The notes beneath the pieces were generated by a model. The model was not told the DNA's origin and searched no databases. It saw only the letters and a list, made by a program, of their open reading frames with translations. Below are positions 53,393 through 64,000 of a stretch of DNA of 64,000 nt, piece by piece. Source of the stretch: Cercospora beticola (Eukaryota; Ascomycota; Dothideomycetes; Mycosphaerellales; Mycosphaerellaceae); the NCBI RefSeq assembly GCF_033473495.1, contig NC_088939.1, positions 4,774,001 through 4,838,000 on the forward strand. Direction: 5' to 3'. The translations under genes were made by a program, and so were the position numbers. How positions within the stretch are numbered: position 1 is the stretch's first letter; each line of letters begins with the position of its first letter.

Positions 53393-53952
53393 ATGCATTT
53401 TGCAAAAGCTCTACTGCTGCTTGCTTTCGGATCGCTATCTGCACACGGATACTGTCATTTCAATCTACAACTCCTGCTCAACCGATATCCAAACTCGATA
53501 TGCAATGGTCAACCTTGGATGGATACTAACCCCACGCATGATGGGGTCCGAATGCACGAAGGCAAGTGCAAGGACTGGAAAGATGGCTTGGAATTTGGGT
53601 CCTTCGCTGTGCAGTGGATGCCTAACGTCGATGGCGAGGACATTAGCTGTCATGAGTCGTGCGACCTCTTGGTGTACAAAGAGAAGCACTGCGGGAGAAA
53701 GGAAAGATCGATGATCAAGGAGTGGCCGCAGCTTTTTCCGATCTACGCAATTCAACGGGTAAGGGTGCAACGTACGCTATTTTCCTATGGAAAACGACAT
53801 TCTAACGTGTTGTGCAGGTAAATGACGAGCGACCACGGACGTTGTGTCACTCTTTCGAGCTGCACAACGTGACAGCGAAGGGCAAAAGCGTGGAGTTGCA
53901 TTGTGGTCCAAAGTGGTTCGATTATCCGATAGTCGACAGACCTCTCAATTGA
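53393..53952 (+). CDS. Small secreted 8-cysteine protein (two exons)
   Basis: Exon 1 is 53393-53758 and exon 2 is 53818-53952. The 59-nt intron has GTAAGG, a TCTAACG branch site and TGTGCAG. The product is 166 residues. MHFAKALLLLAFGSLSAHG is a strong signal peptide, followed by YCHFNLQLLLNRYPNS. The mature protein of about 147 residues has eight cysteines (GYC, SIC, GKC, DISC, HESC, KHC, TLC, LHC). One N-glycosylation site (HNVT) lies in exon 2, which ends HCGPKWFDYPIVDRPLN. No known family is recognised. Secretion, even cysteine number and isolation within repeat-rich DNA fit a candidate effector or other extracellular small protein. A start further upstream in the same frame would not begin with a signal peptide. 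Confidence 0.78.
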
Positions 53953-54439
53953 GCGCTCTGGACCATGCGCAAAAAAATCGTTAAAAGGCACACTCTTCTC
54001 TGGCGAGACTCTGCAATGCATCAAGGATCTTCTGGCCAAGCTCTTGCAAGGCCTGAAGTCAGCTTCGAAGGTGGACCAGTTGTAATGGCGCACGAGGGCG
54101 CTATGAATGCGCGTGAAAAGATCTTTGTCATGAAGACGCATAGCTACAGCCAGGTGTAGCTTGCTAAATTCAACGTCGTCCGTGTTGACGTTGGCTATGA
54201 TGGTCTGCAGGGGATCAGGTACACGCACATTGCACTGATCAGTTTGATCAAGGTGCTTTCGGCTTTTCTGCAATGCTGGGATCTGGCGGCGACTTGTGTC
54301 ACATCTTTATACTCCATGACAGAGTCAGACTGTGGTCCGCTTTTTCTGCACTTCTGGCGACAATTAAGGTAAGCAGATTGGCAGAAAGAACTCTTGTCCT
54401 CCTTCCTCACCCACCAGCTCTGAGCGCAGAACGCTCTAT

Positions 54440-56700
54440 CTACAGACTCGTCGCCACAGCACCTAGGCGATCGAGCGGAGAAAAGTAAAAATCGGTTCAC
54501 TCCCACCCAATCCTTCTAAGCACAGTCCGTACTGTATCCAGATTTGTTGAGTACATGCTCTGCGGAGTCCTTGAGTATCTGGCACTATGCCTGGGCGACC
54601 GTGTCGTTGGTTCCGAATCTCGTCGTTGTACTGAGCTCCTGGTTCTCAGCCTGTTCCGCGACTATCACACCAGTATAGGCCTCAAAGTCCATAGCATCTT
54701 CTTCTTCTACGTTACTGATGTTCGCGGCAAGGTGGGCATTGCCCTCTCCGAGTTCCTTGGTGGCGATACTCACCCATTGCTCGGGCATCTTGATCTTAGT
54801 TATCTGGTCGTAGTACTTCTGCTGAAAGTCCATCCTGTAGAAATTCGATGCTCGGGTCCAAGGAGCAAGTTGTTCTTGCTATCGTCGCGACCCTTCGAAG
54901 ATGTTGGAGACGATTCCAAACAGAGAACATCTTGGCTCCATGCTCTGAGTGACCAATGCTTAGCATACACGCGTTGTGCGTCTCCAAGAAGATGGGCAGG
55001 TTGAGAAATTCTCTCTTTCTGGCCTTCTCTTCCGGATAGAATTCGCCTCGTTGCCACATTCTTTGGCATACACTCCAGGTGGACGAGCGGAGACAACGTA
55101 GCACAACAACGTTCTCTCGGACCTCTTCTGACAACTTCTTCCACGTTTCGAGCCTTGGTAGCACTGAGCCGACCAAGATAGGCAGAGAAACAGCTCACAG
55201 CAGTGACTTCTCACCAGCTCTCTCGGAAGATCACCGGCTACATTTGCACATCTGATAGCAGGACCTCAACACGATGGACAGGGAGACAGCAGATGACGAT
55301 GCTCTCTCCAGAAGCCTCCTGATTCACCACTCAATCTTCTCTTCGTCTCCTGTTCTCGACCTGCCATAAGTCCCATCTCAAAGCAGCTGAACTCTTCATA
55401 GCTGTGGCAGCGGACCCATGCCATGGAAGAGAACAGCCATGCATTGTATCTCGAGCACACCTCGAGCTCGCTTTGTCCAATGCCATCAAGCTGCGTGAGA
55501 AAATCATAGACTACGATCTCCGAACGATTTGGTGAGGAGCGGAAACCAGCCGCTTCGACGTCGTGCTTCATCTGCCTCAGCACATCGGACATGAGATCGA
55601 AAAATGTACCAATGCGGTCTTGGTGGCCGGTAGTTTGCTGGCTAGCGAATTTGATCCCCTCCGCTGGAATACCAGAAACCATGTACACGTACAGGATTTT
55701 CGCGATACTGTAGAGAGTCATACCACTGAGACGGGAGAGCAAGATGGTAATGGTATGATGTCCGCCCGAATGGGTGCGAAGCGAAAGTCTGCTCCATCTG
55801 GGCGTCTGGCGGCAAGAAGCTAATACGATAGGCAGAGAGATAGCAGGTGAGGGCGCTCTCCCCAAACTTCCCCTGACAGCTCCTGTTCCGTTGATAAATC
55901 TGGTGGCACCGAGCCAGCGAAGATAGGCAGAGAGACTGTTTAGGCTATGGCTTCTCAGCGGATCCCTCTGAACAGCATCCGTTCCTGTTGCGCTTCAGGC
56001 GGCACGCAGCTAACGTGGATGAGCAGAGAAGCAGAATTCGGATGCAACCGAAACATGAAACCGTCAAGAGGAACGTTGGAGATCTGCAATGCAGCATCGT
56101 GCGTCCATAGGCGCACGTAGTCATCGCCGAATCGTGGGCCCGCAACTGCCTGTTGAGCAAGGATCAAATATCCATAGAAACGACCAATGCTAAGACGTTG
56201 GGCCCAGTCATATGCCCTCACGAACTCTTTGTGGATATCGCCTGTGTGCGTCGCAAGCGCACGCGGAACGTCAGTTGCTTCCTGCGTTGAAGGTCCGAGT
56301 ACTGGTAACTCGGCGTCTATGCTCTGGCCTTGAATGATACGGCTTGGTGGCATTCGAAATCCATGGGCGAGAGACCGATTCAGCAGGTGCAAGTCCGCTT
56401 CGTGGCGCAGCACTGGCGAATCGGCATCTGCTCTCTGGGCCCGAGTGACACGGCTTGGTGGTATTCGATCTCCTCGAGTCGCCCTGAACACGGTCTTCTC
56501 CGTTTGCACGCCTGGCGGCGCTGGACCAATACAGACAGGCAGAACAACGGTTTGAAGTAAAGCCTTTTCACCGAGTCTTCCTGAACAGCGCCAGCTCTTT
56601 GTTCCTTCGACGCTGGTGTCGACCAGCTTCTCGTCGCACTCCTTGGTCTGTCTGGCTGGAGCCTTGGTCTGCGCGCCTGGGCCACGCCTTTCTCTATGAG
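54440..56700 (+). repeat. Degenerate array of about 96-bp units
   Basis: The clearest runs are 55159 to 55256 (97 bp) and 55809, 55904, 56000 (95 and 96 bp). They share CTGGTGGCACCGAGC, CGATAGGCAGAGAGA, CTTCTC and a CTG(A/T)ACAGC...CTGTTCC block. Weaker members occur from about 54.45 to 56.7 kb with irregular spacing. Within it, 56311-56362 and 56422-56473 form a closer duplicate pair 111 bp apart (ACGGCTTGGTGG(C/T)ATTCGA). The core resembles the 47.7-48.3 kb array. Confidence 0.6.
54540..56240 (-). pseudogene. Scattered protein-like fragments on the minus strand
   Basis: Between the repeat units, minus-strand frames contain stretches that read like real protein. Examples are FVRAYDWAQRLSIGRFYGYL near 56220, SEIVVYDFLTQLDGIGQSEL near 55530 and EQWVSIATKELGEGNAHLAA near 54780. 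One has a good splice acceptor (CGAATTTCTACAG) just upstream at about 54838. They are in different frames and separated by repeat DNA, so no single gene can be built. They may be a decayed gene or an unrecognised multi-exon gene; no family could be assigned. Confidence 0.3.
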
Positions 56701-58210
56701 CACAAGCAGCACCAGCTCCATCACAGCTTTGACGAACTGCGGGTTTCGTCAACTTCGTGTCCGGCATCAGCAAAACGGTAATGGGTATGTCTCAGCGCTA
56801 AATGACTGCCTATGCACAAAGTTCCAGCAAAGATTCGTCGCTGCACCGCAGAGATACTTTTCCTCTCTGTCGCGCCTTGATACGAAGGTTCCAATGCTGC
56901 CGTTGCTCGTTCGTCACGTTGGTCGTATACGATCATGACTTGCTCCGGTTTGCTCACTGCTGGTCTGGAGCGTTGATTAGAGCTCGGGTGCGGCAGCCTG
57001 AAGGGCGGGCACGGGAAGTCGCTCTGCCTCATGTCGAGAGCTCTTATTGCAAACGTCTCTCCTCGACCCTCTTCTTTTGCAGTACACCGTCAGTCCAAAC
57101 TCCATTGGAAGCGCAGCGTCAAGGAAATCAATATCGCTCAACCAACCTTGTACGTTGTCGCGGGGGAAGAGGCCAAGATTAGGCATCTTGCCCGCAGATT
57201 GTTCGACTGTGAGAAGCAGAGTGTCCTCATGTTCACCAAGACGCCTCGCCTCTGGTCGAAATTGTTGCACCAATTTTTTCAGAAGTCATGTTTACCATAT
57301 TCATCGCATCGTTCCAGCCTGAGAAGCTTTGTGATACATCCACTCCAACGGCGACAGCCGCACCTGAATCGTATCCTTCATCACGCAGTGTTCCGTGGCG
57401 AGGGGAGAAAACTTGGATATTAACCCCATCACAACGGCTCATGGCGTCCACTTCGTGCGAGTCGCAGTCAGAAATGGTTGTCTTCATGTTCTCATCGTAC
57501 TGTTGAACCTCCTCGCTCGGTTTGCAGGGTGCTGCAAGCGCTTCTCAGGTGGGTTCTCCGTCCAGCACTGCAGGCCCGATCGTAATTGCCAACGACTGTG
57601 CTGAGGAGGTTACTGAGAGCACTTTACACCTCCCAAGTCATTGTCGATGCCAATGTTCCCGAGCCGATGTTCGGGGTTGGCATGGTCTGTCGTTTGCCCC
57701 GGGAGAAACGAACACGGCCACGCCCCGGGTGTTTTTCTCACGTTCACATAGTGCAGCGGCCAGATCCTCGTCAGAAGCCCCGGTCATTGTCAGGTTCATG
57801 CCACGCTGTATTTTCGCGGCTGTTGGTTAACTTGGCCGCAGATACGCTGCGCAGTCTCGCAGCAACGCCTGTTTGAGGTCGATGATGATTCCAAGCGATC
57901 TCACGTCCTTAGCGCCTCTATCCTGGTTTCTAGTGTTGGCGGTAGATCACCAGAAAAGCAGACGATAACATTGCCAGCGGTGTACTGATATCTCAGTGGC
58001 ACACAGGTGATCGCCTGCGTACCGAGTAGCTTTCACCTGCCATCGGTAATGCCAGCTGGCGTGGCCGTCGCGTTGCTGTTGCAAGCAGAGACACTCCCAG
58101 GAAGACTCTCTCCAAGGTTGAGCTCTGCATTCGGCGCATGATCTTGGAGTGCTGTTCTACTCGCAATCCAGCGTGCTGTAGTCAAGGTTCGCGTCGGTTT
58201 GCGAGAGTGC
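56700..58210. other. Intergenic DNA, no feature recognised
   Basis: About 1.5 kb with short overlapping frames only (up to 130 codons). No clear periodic repeat, RNA gene or protein fragment was identified. Confidence 0.35.
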
Positions 58211-58214
58211 TGAT

Positions 58215-58475
58215 GAGTCCACGATCTTCATTTCCGAAGATGTAATCGCAATACTGAAGCCCATGTTGTTGGTCCTGTGGCTGACTCGACGACTCTGCAC
58301 CGTCCTGTTCCGGCCTCTTCGGTAGTGCGTTGGCGAGAGGGAAGTGGAAGCGGAAGGTGGTATATATGCGCGCTACAAGGTTCAAGTGTCCTCAAATTTG
58401 GCCTTAGGTGAGGCCACCTTTGTGAAATTCCGGACCTGCGACTCCCTTCCACGAGCTCGAGATAAGCGGAGCGGA
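58215..58475 (+). repeat. Duplicated promoter segment, copy 1
   Basis: Begins GAGTCCACGATCTTCATTTC and ends near GATAAGCGGAGCG. It matches 59237-59487 in the same orientation about 1.0 kb downstream (offsets 1022 at the left and 1012 at the right). Best-kept parts are the left 25 bp and the AAGTGTCCT(C/T)AAAT...GGTGAGGCCACC block. It contains TATATATG about 160 bp before the pseudogene start, so it probably is the promoter of that copy. Confidence 0.75.
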
Positions 58476-58523
58476 GATGTACGAATGTCCCCCTTTCGCC
58501 ACGACACCGAGACCGCCGCCACC

Positions 58524-59146
58524 ATGCCTTCCGTAGTGCGATACAACGCGACGCACTGGCTCACAGACATCGACCCGTCCGAGCTGCCGACTTGCCTGCC
58601 GCCAAAGGCGCTGCCGTCCACGTGCAGCGGAGATCGTCGCCTAGCGACTACGGTTCTCCAAATGTTTTGCACTCTCGTCGCCATCGCGACTGTGCTTTTG
58701 CGCCCGGAGGAGACGATGCTTTTGCGCGCGGAGGAGACACTCCGTCGAAACAGAAAGTATAAGCTCGTCCTGGCGTTGTCGGCGTTCTCTGGCCAGTGCG
58801 AGATTCGTCGGCACAGTGGCCTAAACGGAGGCGGAGAGAGCCCATGTCTTGTCGCCAAATTCTTCCAAGTGCGTTATCTCTACGCAACTTATGTCCTTCG
58901 TCAAGGCTCTGCAGGGCAATATAATCAGCTTCCTGCTTCTCAGCACAATGCGCTCTGCAACACGCCACGTAGGCGAACCCAGCTGTGCATAGCTGGCCCG
59001 CGGTCGACGAGGAGATTTACGCCGACTCCAGCGCGCGGGAGAGATTGTACCGCAACGAGGTTACGCTAAAGACAACAGAAACCACCCGACGAGTCTCGCT
59101 CCAACAAGGAGTAGCGACAGGTCACAGTCGCCGCCAGGTCCGTTGA
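58524..59146 (+). pseudogene. Decayed paralogue of the 49.2-kb membrane protein gene
   Basis: The leader (TCGCCACGACACCGAGACCG followed by CCGCCACCATG) is almost the same as that before 49214. The first 80 residues match: PPKALPSTCSGDRR against PAKALPSACSKEVG, then a helix, then RRNRKYKLVLALSAFSG against KRYRCALMVGSILGALS. After about codon 90 the frame no longer follows the paralogue. The 3' end is still recognisable at DNA level (GGAGTAGCGACAGGTCACAG against GGAGGAGCGACAGGTCACAG) but out of frame and with a TAG. The open frame from 58524 runs to 59069, ending in Arg/Pro-rich sequence unlike the paralogue. Best read as a frameshifted copy; expression of the truncated product cannot be excluded. 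Confidence 0.7.
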
Positions 59147-59236
59147 TAATTGGTTGGAGATAGTTGAGAGACAGCTGATGCCCTTGTTCCCCGAAGTGCT
59201 CGCCATTCTCTGCCGTTGTCTGAGACTATCGGTCCT

Positions 59237-59487
59237 GAGTCCACGATCTTCATTTCCGGAGATATCATGGTGAAGCCCCATTGTTGCTCTTGAGGGTTGG
59301 TCGACGAGTTTTTGGCGTCGTGGCTTGGTTCGTTGTGTGATGCACAAGCGACAAGGGAAAATAGAGGATGAGGTGGCTTATATGGCTGCAAGGTCCAAGT
59401 GTCCTTAAATCTGGCCTTGGGTGAGGCCACCACGCCAAAATTTCAAACCTGCAAATCCTTCCACGGAGTCAAGGTAAGCGGAGCGCA
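59237..59487 (+). repeat. Duplicated promoter segment, copy 2
   Basis: Direct repeat of 58215-58475, with TTATATGG in place of the TATATATG box. Downstream of it only a vague trace of the leader (GATTGCCGCCGCG near 59517) remains and no coding part, so a third copy of the gene seems to have been truncated here. Confidence 0.7.
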
Positions 59488-59833
59488 TGGATGTGAATGC
59501 GTATTCCGTCCTTCGATTGCCGCCGCGTTGAGAGGGTATCGTCCGGGAGGCTGTCCAAAGTACTGGAGACACGTCCGGTCTCGCCGATAAGAATTTCCAG
59601 AAGCAAATGTGAAAGGGAGAGCCGCCAGAAAGCGGCCAAGATTGCAAACATCCTGCCTCGAGGCAAGCATATCATTCATCTAAATCAAATACGCTCGCTT
59701 GTTTCGCTCAGTCATCTCATTTCAGAACCGGAAGCCATTCCGTGTACCCAAATATGCTGTCCATGTCTTGCTCGTTTCCTGAAGTTCCCAAGCCTATACC
59801 GTCATGCCAAATTCAATCCTCAACCGTGATCAA

Positions 59834-61535
59834 TTATTTCCCACCGCCTCTTCTCCCTTTCACGAACCCAACCAGGTTCTCTATCACACCCTCCAAAGCT
59901 TCCTTCTCTTTCAAGCCCTCATCTTTCCGGAGTAGCCAGTACTCCAGAACGGAACTCGCCTCGTGATTCAACTCTTCGAGCGTCTTGACGTGTTGTCGCA
60001 ACTCATCATCTTCCATATTCTTCATCGCCTCTTCCGTTGTCCGACATACCAACGCCGCACGATTCGAGTCGAACTCCGGCGGCGGAGGCGGCCCTTTGAC
60101 AGTGCCTGTCCGTTTATGTTGCGAGGACTTTTTGGGCGCGCCAGTTTTGCTATCGAGGCTTGTAGTCGAGTCGTTCGCGCCATCTGAAGATCTGAGACGG
60201 TCAAGTTTGGAGTCGGAAGAGGCGAGATTGATGTTCGGTAGCACGAGGCGTTTTTGTTTTGAGGGTGGAAGGATCTCGTCGAGGTCTACGGGCACGCCTA
60301 GAGAGACGAGGAAGAGGCGGCGGATCTTGCTGCGTGTCCAGTTCGGAGGTTGCATGGGCGGAGGTTGCACGAGTTGTTGCCAGAGAGAGAGGGAGCGATC
60401 GGAGAGGAAGGGTGAGCTGTTGGACATGTCGAGTGGTGGGATCGCTGAGGCCGGCGGTGGTACGGGCTGATCGGGGAAGATGAGGTCGAGGTAGGGTGAA
60501 ATGGCATCTTGGAGATCGGAGGCAGATATGTCGGGCTGGAGGTCTAGTTTGGGCTGAATTGATGGTCAGTACGTGGTTCGCATGAATGCGGTATTGGAGT
60601 GCACTCACCAACCCAGCTAATGAGTCTGGCAAGGAATATGTTTGTGTTTCGGGTACAGGTGCTGGTGTTGCGGGTTCGTCAAAATCACCAAAGTCATCGT
60701 CCTCGCCGCCTTCCGCAAAGTCGTCAAAATCATCTCCAAAGTCATCTTCGTCATCCGGCACATCCTCAGCCGCATCTTCTTGTAGATTGGCATCCATCTT
60801 TGTCGAGGCTTGTGTAGGTGTCTCTTGCTGATCCTGATTCCCTTCCCACATGCTACGAAACCACGCCTGTCGATTTTCAGGATCCTGCTCTACTTGGTCG
60901 CTGTGAACGGAGTCAGTCAACACCAGATCCAGCAGCCAGCACTTCATGAAGACTTACTGACCATTCTCGCCGCTTGCGGCAATGGGAGACGCCGCCCGCA
61001 CCTCGTCAGGTGTAGCGTCGGCCAGTCTCTTTGCGTGCGCTTCTGTGCCCTCCACTTCGCCATGCGCAGGCTTGTTGTCCACTCGCTCGACGATCAGCTT
61101 GGGCACGGGAGTGCCTCCGGGAGTCATGGGCCTGCTGCCTGTGGAGCTGTTGCTGGCGGCGCTGTTCCCTCTGCTCCTCCCTCCTGCGATCTGCAATGTG
61201 GCACTTCTTGATCTCCGTCCTTCGGGCACGATTTCTATTTCATCCGGTACAGCATCCTGTGTGCGAAGGGAGTAGGCGGGAGTACCGGGAACCTCGCCGT
61301 GCGCTGGAGTATCGTCTACTCTTTCGACTCGCGTGATGGGAATGGGCGATTGCGGAGGGTAGTCTTGGCCGGGAGTGTTATCTGCGCCTTCCGAGGCAGA
61401 GGAGAAGTGGTCGTCGGAGGAGTCTACACACTGTCAGCATGCAGCATTGTGCGAGTGATGGAGATGCATACTGGAGACGACGTCTTGGCCTTGAATGTCC
61501 TGCGTGTTGATGCGGGGGATCTGAGGGCCCGACAT
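59834..61535 (-). CDS. AP-1 accessory protein, Laa2-like (four exons)
   Basis: Exons are 61535-61472, 61423-60958, 60900-60609 and 60553-59834. Introns are 48, 57 and 55 nt, all GT...AG with CTGAC-like branch sites, and the total is 513 residues. The N-terminal half is disordered (SSDDHFSSASEG, TPAHGEVPGTPAY and HGEVEGTEA repeats). A central acidic block contains phenylalanine motifs (DDFGDDFDDF and DDDFGDFDEP), the type that bind the gamma-ear of clathrin adaptors. The C-terminal region (SPYLDLIFPDQ, LSLWQQLVQPPPMQPPNWTR, SKIRRLFLVSLGVPVDLDEI) looks like the conserved part of fungal proteins related to yeast Laa2. It ends in a helix (EEAMKNMEDDELRQHVKTLE) and a GRRGGGK tail. Yeast Laa2 recruits Laa1 and AP-1 to the trans-Golgi. 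The assignment rests on motif and layout, not an alignment. Confidence 0.68.
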
Positions 61536-63587
61536 GGTGAGGGTGAGGGAGTAGACGGACACGCAAGCAGCAGACGACGGACAGCAGGAGGAAGTGGTGA
61601 GTTGATGTCTCGCCCGTGTGCTGCGCACCAAACCATGGAATCGAGATCCCTGTCGCGCTGCGCAGCTCCACAAGCGGCTAGAACGTCGGCGGCGTGCCTG
61701 AAGTCAAACCCGCCCAAAACAGGCCACCTGGTACCACTTCTCTGCAACATCCGCTCTCCGTCCATATTGTCCTCTTCCTCTCGGGCTCATCCACGGCCGT
61801 CTTCAACACCAGCTCCCATCGCACGTTCGAGAACAAGGTCGCCAGATTGCGCATCGTATTCCCATCCATGAACCTCGATCGGCTGATGGAATGTCTCATC
61901 CGATTTCTCCCTCCCCACCGGGCCCAGCTAGTCAGCGCTCCACTTCCGCATATGCACTCCAGGAGCAGCTGTCGTCCGGAGCCAACGCGGCATCGCCGTT
62001 GCGCGGGGGTCGAGACTCTTCCATTCCGTGATCGTGAAAGACATTTGCAGCTCAATGCAGCGATACTCATGTCTTCTCCCATGGCCTGCCATACCGATGC
62101 AATAGCAACATCACTGTTTCTCGCACGCTTGAGAACCTCATTCTCAAAGCATACGCCAAGAAGCATGCGGAGAACAACTCCTCCACTTGCCATCACTCCC
62201 GGCCACTTTCTCTGAAGATCGCCCTGAAGAGCGCAATCGCAGATATAAACAGTCCGGCATGACTACCTGCATGCAAGCTAACGACCCGCCATTGTGCAAC
62301 ACGCGTCGGAGCTACCTCCTCTGCGCTGGAGCTTGCGCTTATAGGCGGCAAACTTTGCACTGATGAGAAATCTCACAAGCGAGCGGCAGTGTTTGCAGTA
62401 TACAATTGACACGTGAGACACAAGACGCGTCTCTACATGCGATCGCGGCGATGCAGATTGAGAAAACGGGATTTTGCTTAGGCGAGTATTGGCTGATCTT
62501 CAACGTGTCGCACCATCCGAAACGATCGTGCGATGAATGCTCAGCGTCTACAGAACGTCATTTGGAGGTTTCTCGAAGACGACCGCTCTCGCTCCATCGT
62601 TCGAGCGAAGAATCCAAGCTCGCTGCCTGTCAGATTGCTTGGCAACAGACACGACGTTGTCTGACGAGAGTGGAGTGGAACCTCTCGAACCGGAGTCAAC
62701 TTCACCACGGTGCTCCCTGTCACCTACCCAATGCTGCTTGACCCAGGGTTACATTTTACCGAGTCACTTGCTCAGAACAGCAAGCTACACAACAGCGATC
62801 AGTTCCTGTGCTGATGCCGCTCCGTACATGGCGCTCGTAGCAACCGCCGCGCCGCATGCTCACATTCAAGCATACGCAACATCTTTCAGCTTGCTAATCT
62901 GTCCAGGCAGTAGCTTCGGCATACGCAGGAAGCTAATCAACTTCGCACTCTATCGCCCAAATGTGAGGCTGCAGGTCCCGCCTTTCGATATATTGCAGAC
63001 GTCCCAGGCTCCACTTGTACGCGCAACTCCCCCGCAAGCTGCTGGGCCTGTAGCGATCCACAGTGTGGACAGGACATCAGTGCTCTCAATTCATGGAGCG
63101 ATAGCCGACGAGGGGAAGTCGCTTCTGAGAGTTCTGGCTTTCAAGATGCCAATGAGATGTCATAATGTGGAGAGGAATCTTGCGTCCCAAAAACATGTAG
63201 AGTTGGAACTACAAAGGCCAGGGCCACTTTCCGCATTGCGCAACTTACGAGAGCTGCCAACTCAAAGCAGGTCATGCTGACGACCCAGCAGAAAGAACCG
63301 CGGCCTTACCGAGCTCTCTGCGAATTGTGAGAATGGAAGAAAACCACCATTTCGGGAAATCAAGGCCCCAGTGTGACAGGTAAAACACAAGACTCGTCCA
63401 TAACAATTCTATCTCTGTCAAGAAGCAACTCGAGGGCATTTCCATTTCCAATTGTTGAATGAACAGACCCCATCCGCGCGAGGTCGTGTACAGAGCAGGC
63501 GCTATACACTATCACTACAAGACGCAACTCATAATCAGTCCTCAACATCCGCTTGCCGAACGACTCTTGTCATCACGCTCTGCCTCT
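61536..63587. other. Intergenic DNA with unassigned open frames
   Basis: About 2 kb between the start of the Laa2-like gene and the end of the next minus-strand gene. Two opposed frames of 172-173 codons overlap at 61.68-62.2 kb, and a 247-codon plus-strand frame runs 62537-63280 (SFGIRRKLINFALYRPNVRL). None has a signal peptide, domain or splice pattern I recognise; the longer one could be a real orphan gene but is not supported enough to call. Confidence 0.35.
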
Positions 63588-64000
63588 CTATCTCTTCTTC
63601 TTCTCGATCCTTCGCAGTGCCTTTTCCATCTCCTCCCACATCTGATCTTCCGTCAGCGGAGATCGATCATCTGGGTCCGATTCCGGCTCCTGCTCTTGTT
63701 CTGCTTCTGCCTTCTTCTTCCCCTCAGAAGACGACGTGGTTTTCGTGGTCTGTCCTTTGCCTTTGGCAAACGCGACGGCTTTGGAATATGGAGGTTGCGT
63801 CTTCCCCGTCGAGACTGGACCGAAGGACGGAGTATAGTTCGAGTGATTGGCGAATGGAGTGCCGAGAACGGGACCTTCAATTCCGTGGCTGGTGGGAGCA
63901 GGGGATGGTTTTGCTCCAAAATGGAAGGCGATTGGATCTGCTCGTGTCACCACGGTGGCGGTTCCGGGGGTGTGAACAGGGGAGTGCTTTCGCTTGGCAT
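63588..64000 (-). CDS. Partial gene, C-terminal part of a disordered protein
   Basis: The minus-strand frame is open from the right edge of the window to a TAG at 63588, so the 5' part lies outside. At least 136 residues are visible: AKRKHSPVHTPGTATVV at the edge, then ADPIAFHFGAKPSPAPT, Ser/Lys-rich KGKGQTTKTTSSSEGKKKAE and a Glu/Asp-rich run. The last part is a short amphipathic helix (EDQMWEEMEKALRRIEKKKR). The composition is Pro/Ser/Lys-rich and probably disordered, suggestive of a nuclear or scaffold protein. Family not recognised. An ATG exactly at the edge is in a different frame and is not its start. Confidence 0.6.
   Translation of the reverse strand, partial: AKRKHSPVHTPGTATVVTRADPIAFHFGAKPSPAPTSHGIEGPVLGTPFANHSNYTPSFGPVSTGKTQPPYSKAVAFAKGKGQTTKTTSSSEGKKKAEAEQEQEPESDPDDRSPLTEDQMWEEMEKALRRIEKKKR

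Overview
The window comes from a filamentous ascomycete, most likely a Dothideomycete. The evidence is short introns (48-73 nt) with GT...AG ends and CTAAC/CTGAC-like branch points, fungal gene families (HET-C, Rax1-type RGS protein, Mx-like dynamin, a Laa2-like AP-1 accessory protein), and a transposon island destroyed by repeat-induced point mutation (RIP). Gene structures were built by joining reading frames at splice sites; none was checked against transcripts.

Left part (0-25.9 kb): HET-C (minus) and a small two-helix membrane protein (minus). A gene-poor stretch of decayed tandem repeats follows (118-bp units at 6.3-7.25 kb, 97-bp units at 7.27-8.06 kb). Then come a 2-oxoglutarate/Fe(II) oxygenase and a secreted GH31 enzyme whose motifs match sulfoquinovosidases rather than ordinary alpha-glucosidases. 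Next are two secreted low-complexity proteins, a 1373-residue Ser/Thr mucin and a Pro-Asn-repeat Cys-rich protein, which share the same leader exon layout. A Rax1-like RGS membrane protein closes the block.

Middle (25.9-36.6 kb): a Ty1/copia retrotransposon with 180-bp LTRs, split by a minus-strand Tad-like LINE bounded by a 14-bp target-site duplication. Nearly every CpA/TpG is gone in the interior, so no open reading frame survives. The last ~200 bp and the 3' LTR are not mutated. A two-exon gene for a small secreted 8-cysteine protein (candidate effector) starts 20 bp after the 3' LTR.

Right part (37-64 kb): a four-exon secreted Thr/Lys-rich protein (minus), an Mx-like dynamin GTPase (minus), a type III alkylsulfatase, a B3/B4-domain protein and a small multi-helix membrane protein. 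A second 8-cysteine secreted protein sits at 53.4 kb inside about 10 kb of degenerate 85-97-bp repeats. A frameshifted paralogue of the membrane protein lies at 58.5 kb beside a duplicated promoter. The Laa2-like gene (minus) and a partial gene running off the right edge end the window.

Possible common threads: two enzymes for sulfated or sulfonated organics (sulfoquinovosidase-like and alkylsulfatase) lie about 31 kb apart, and two small cysteine-rich secreted proteins lie in repeat-rich, fast-changing DNA.
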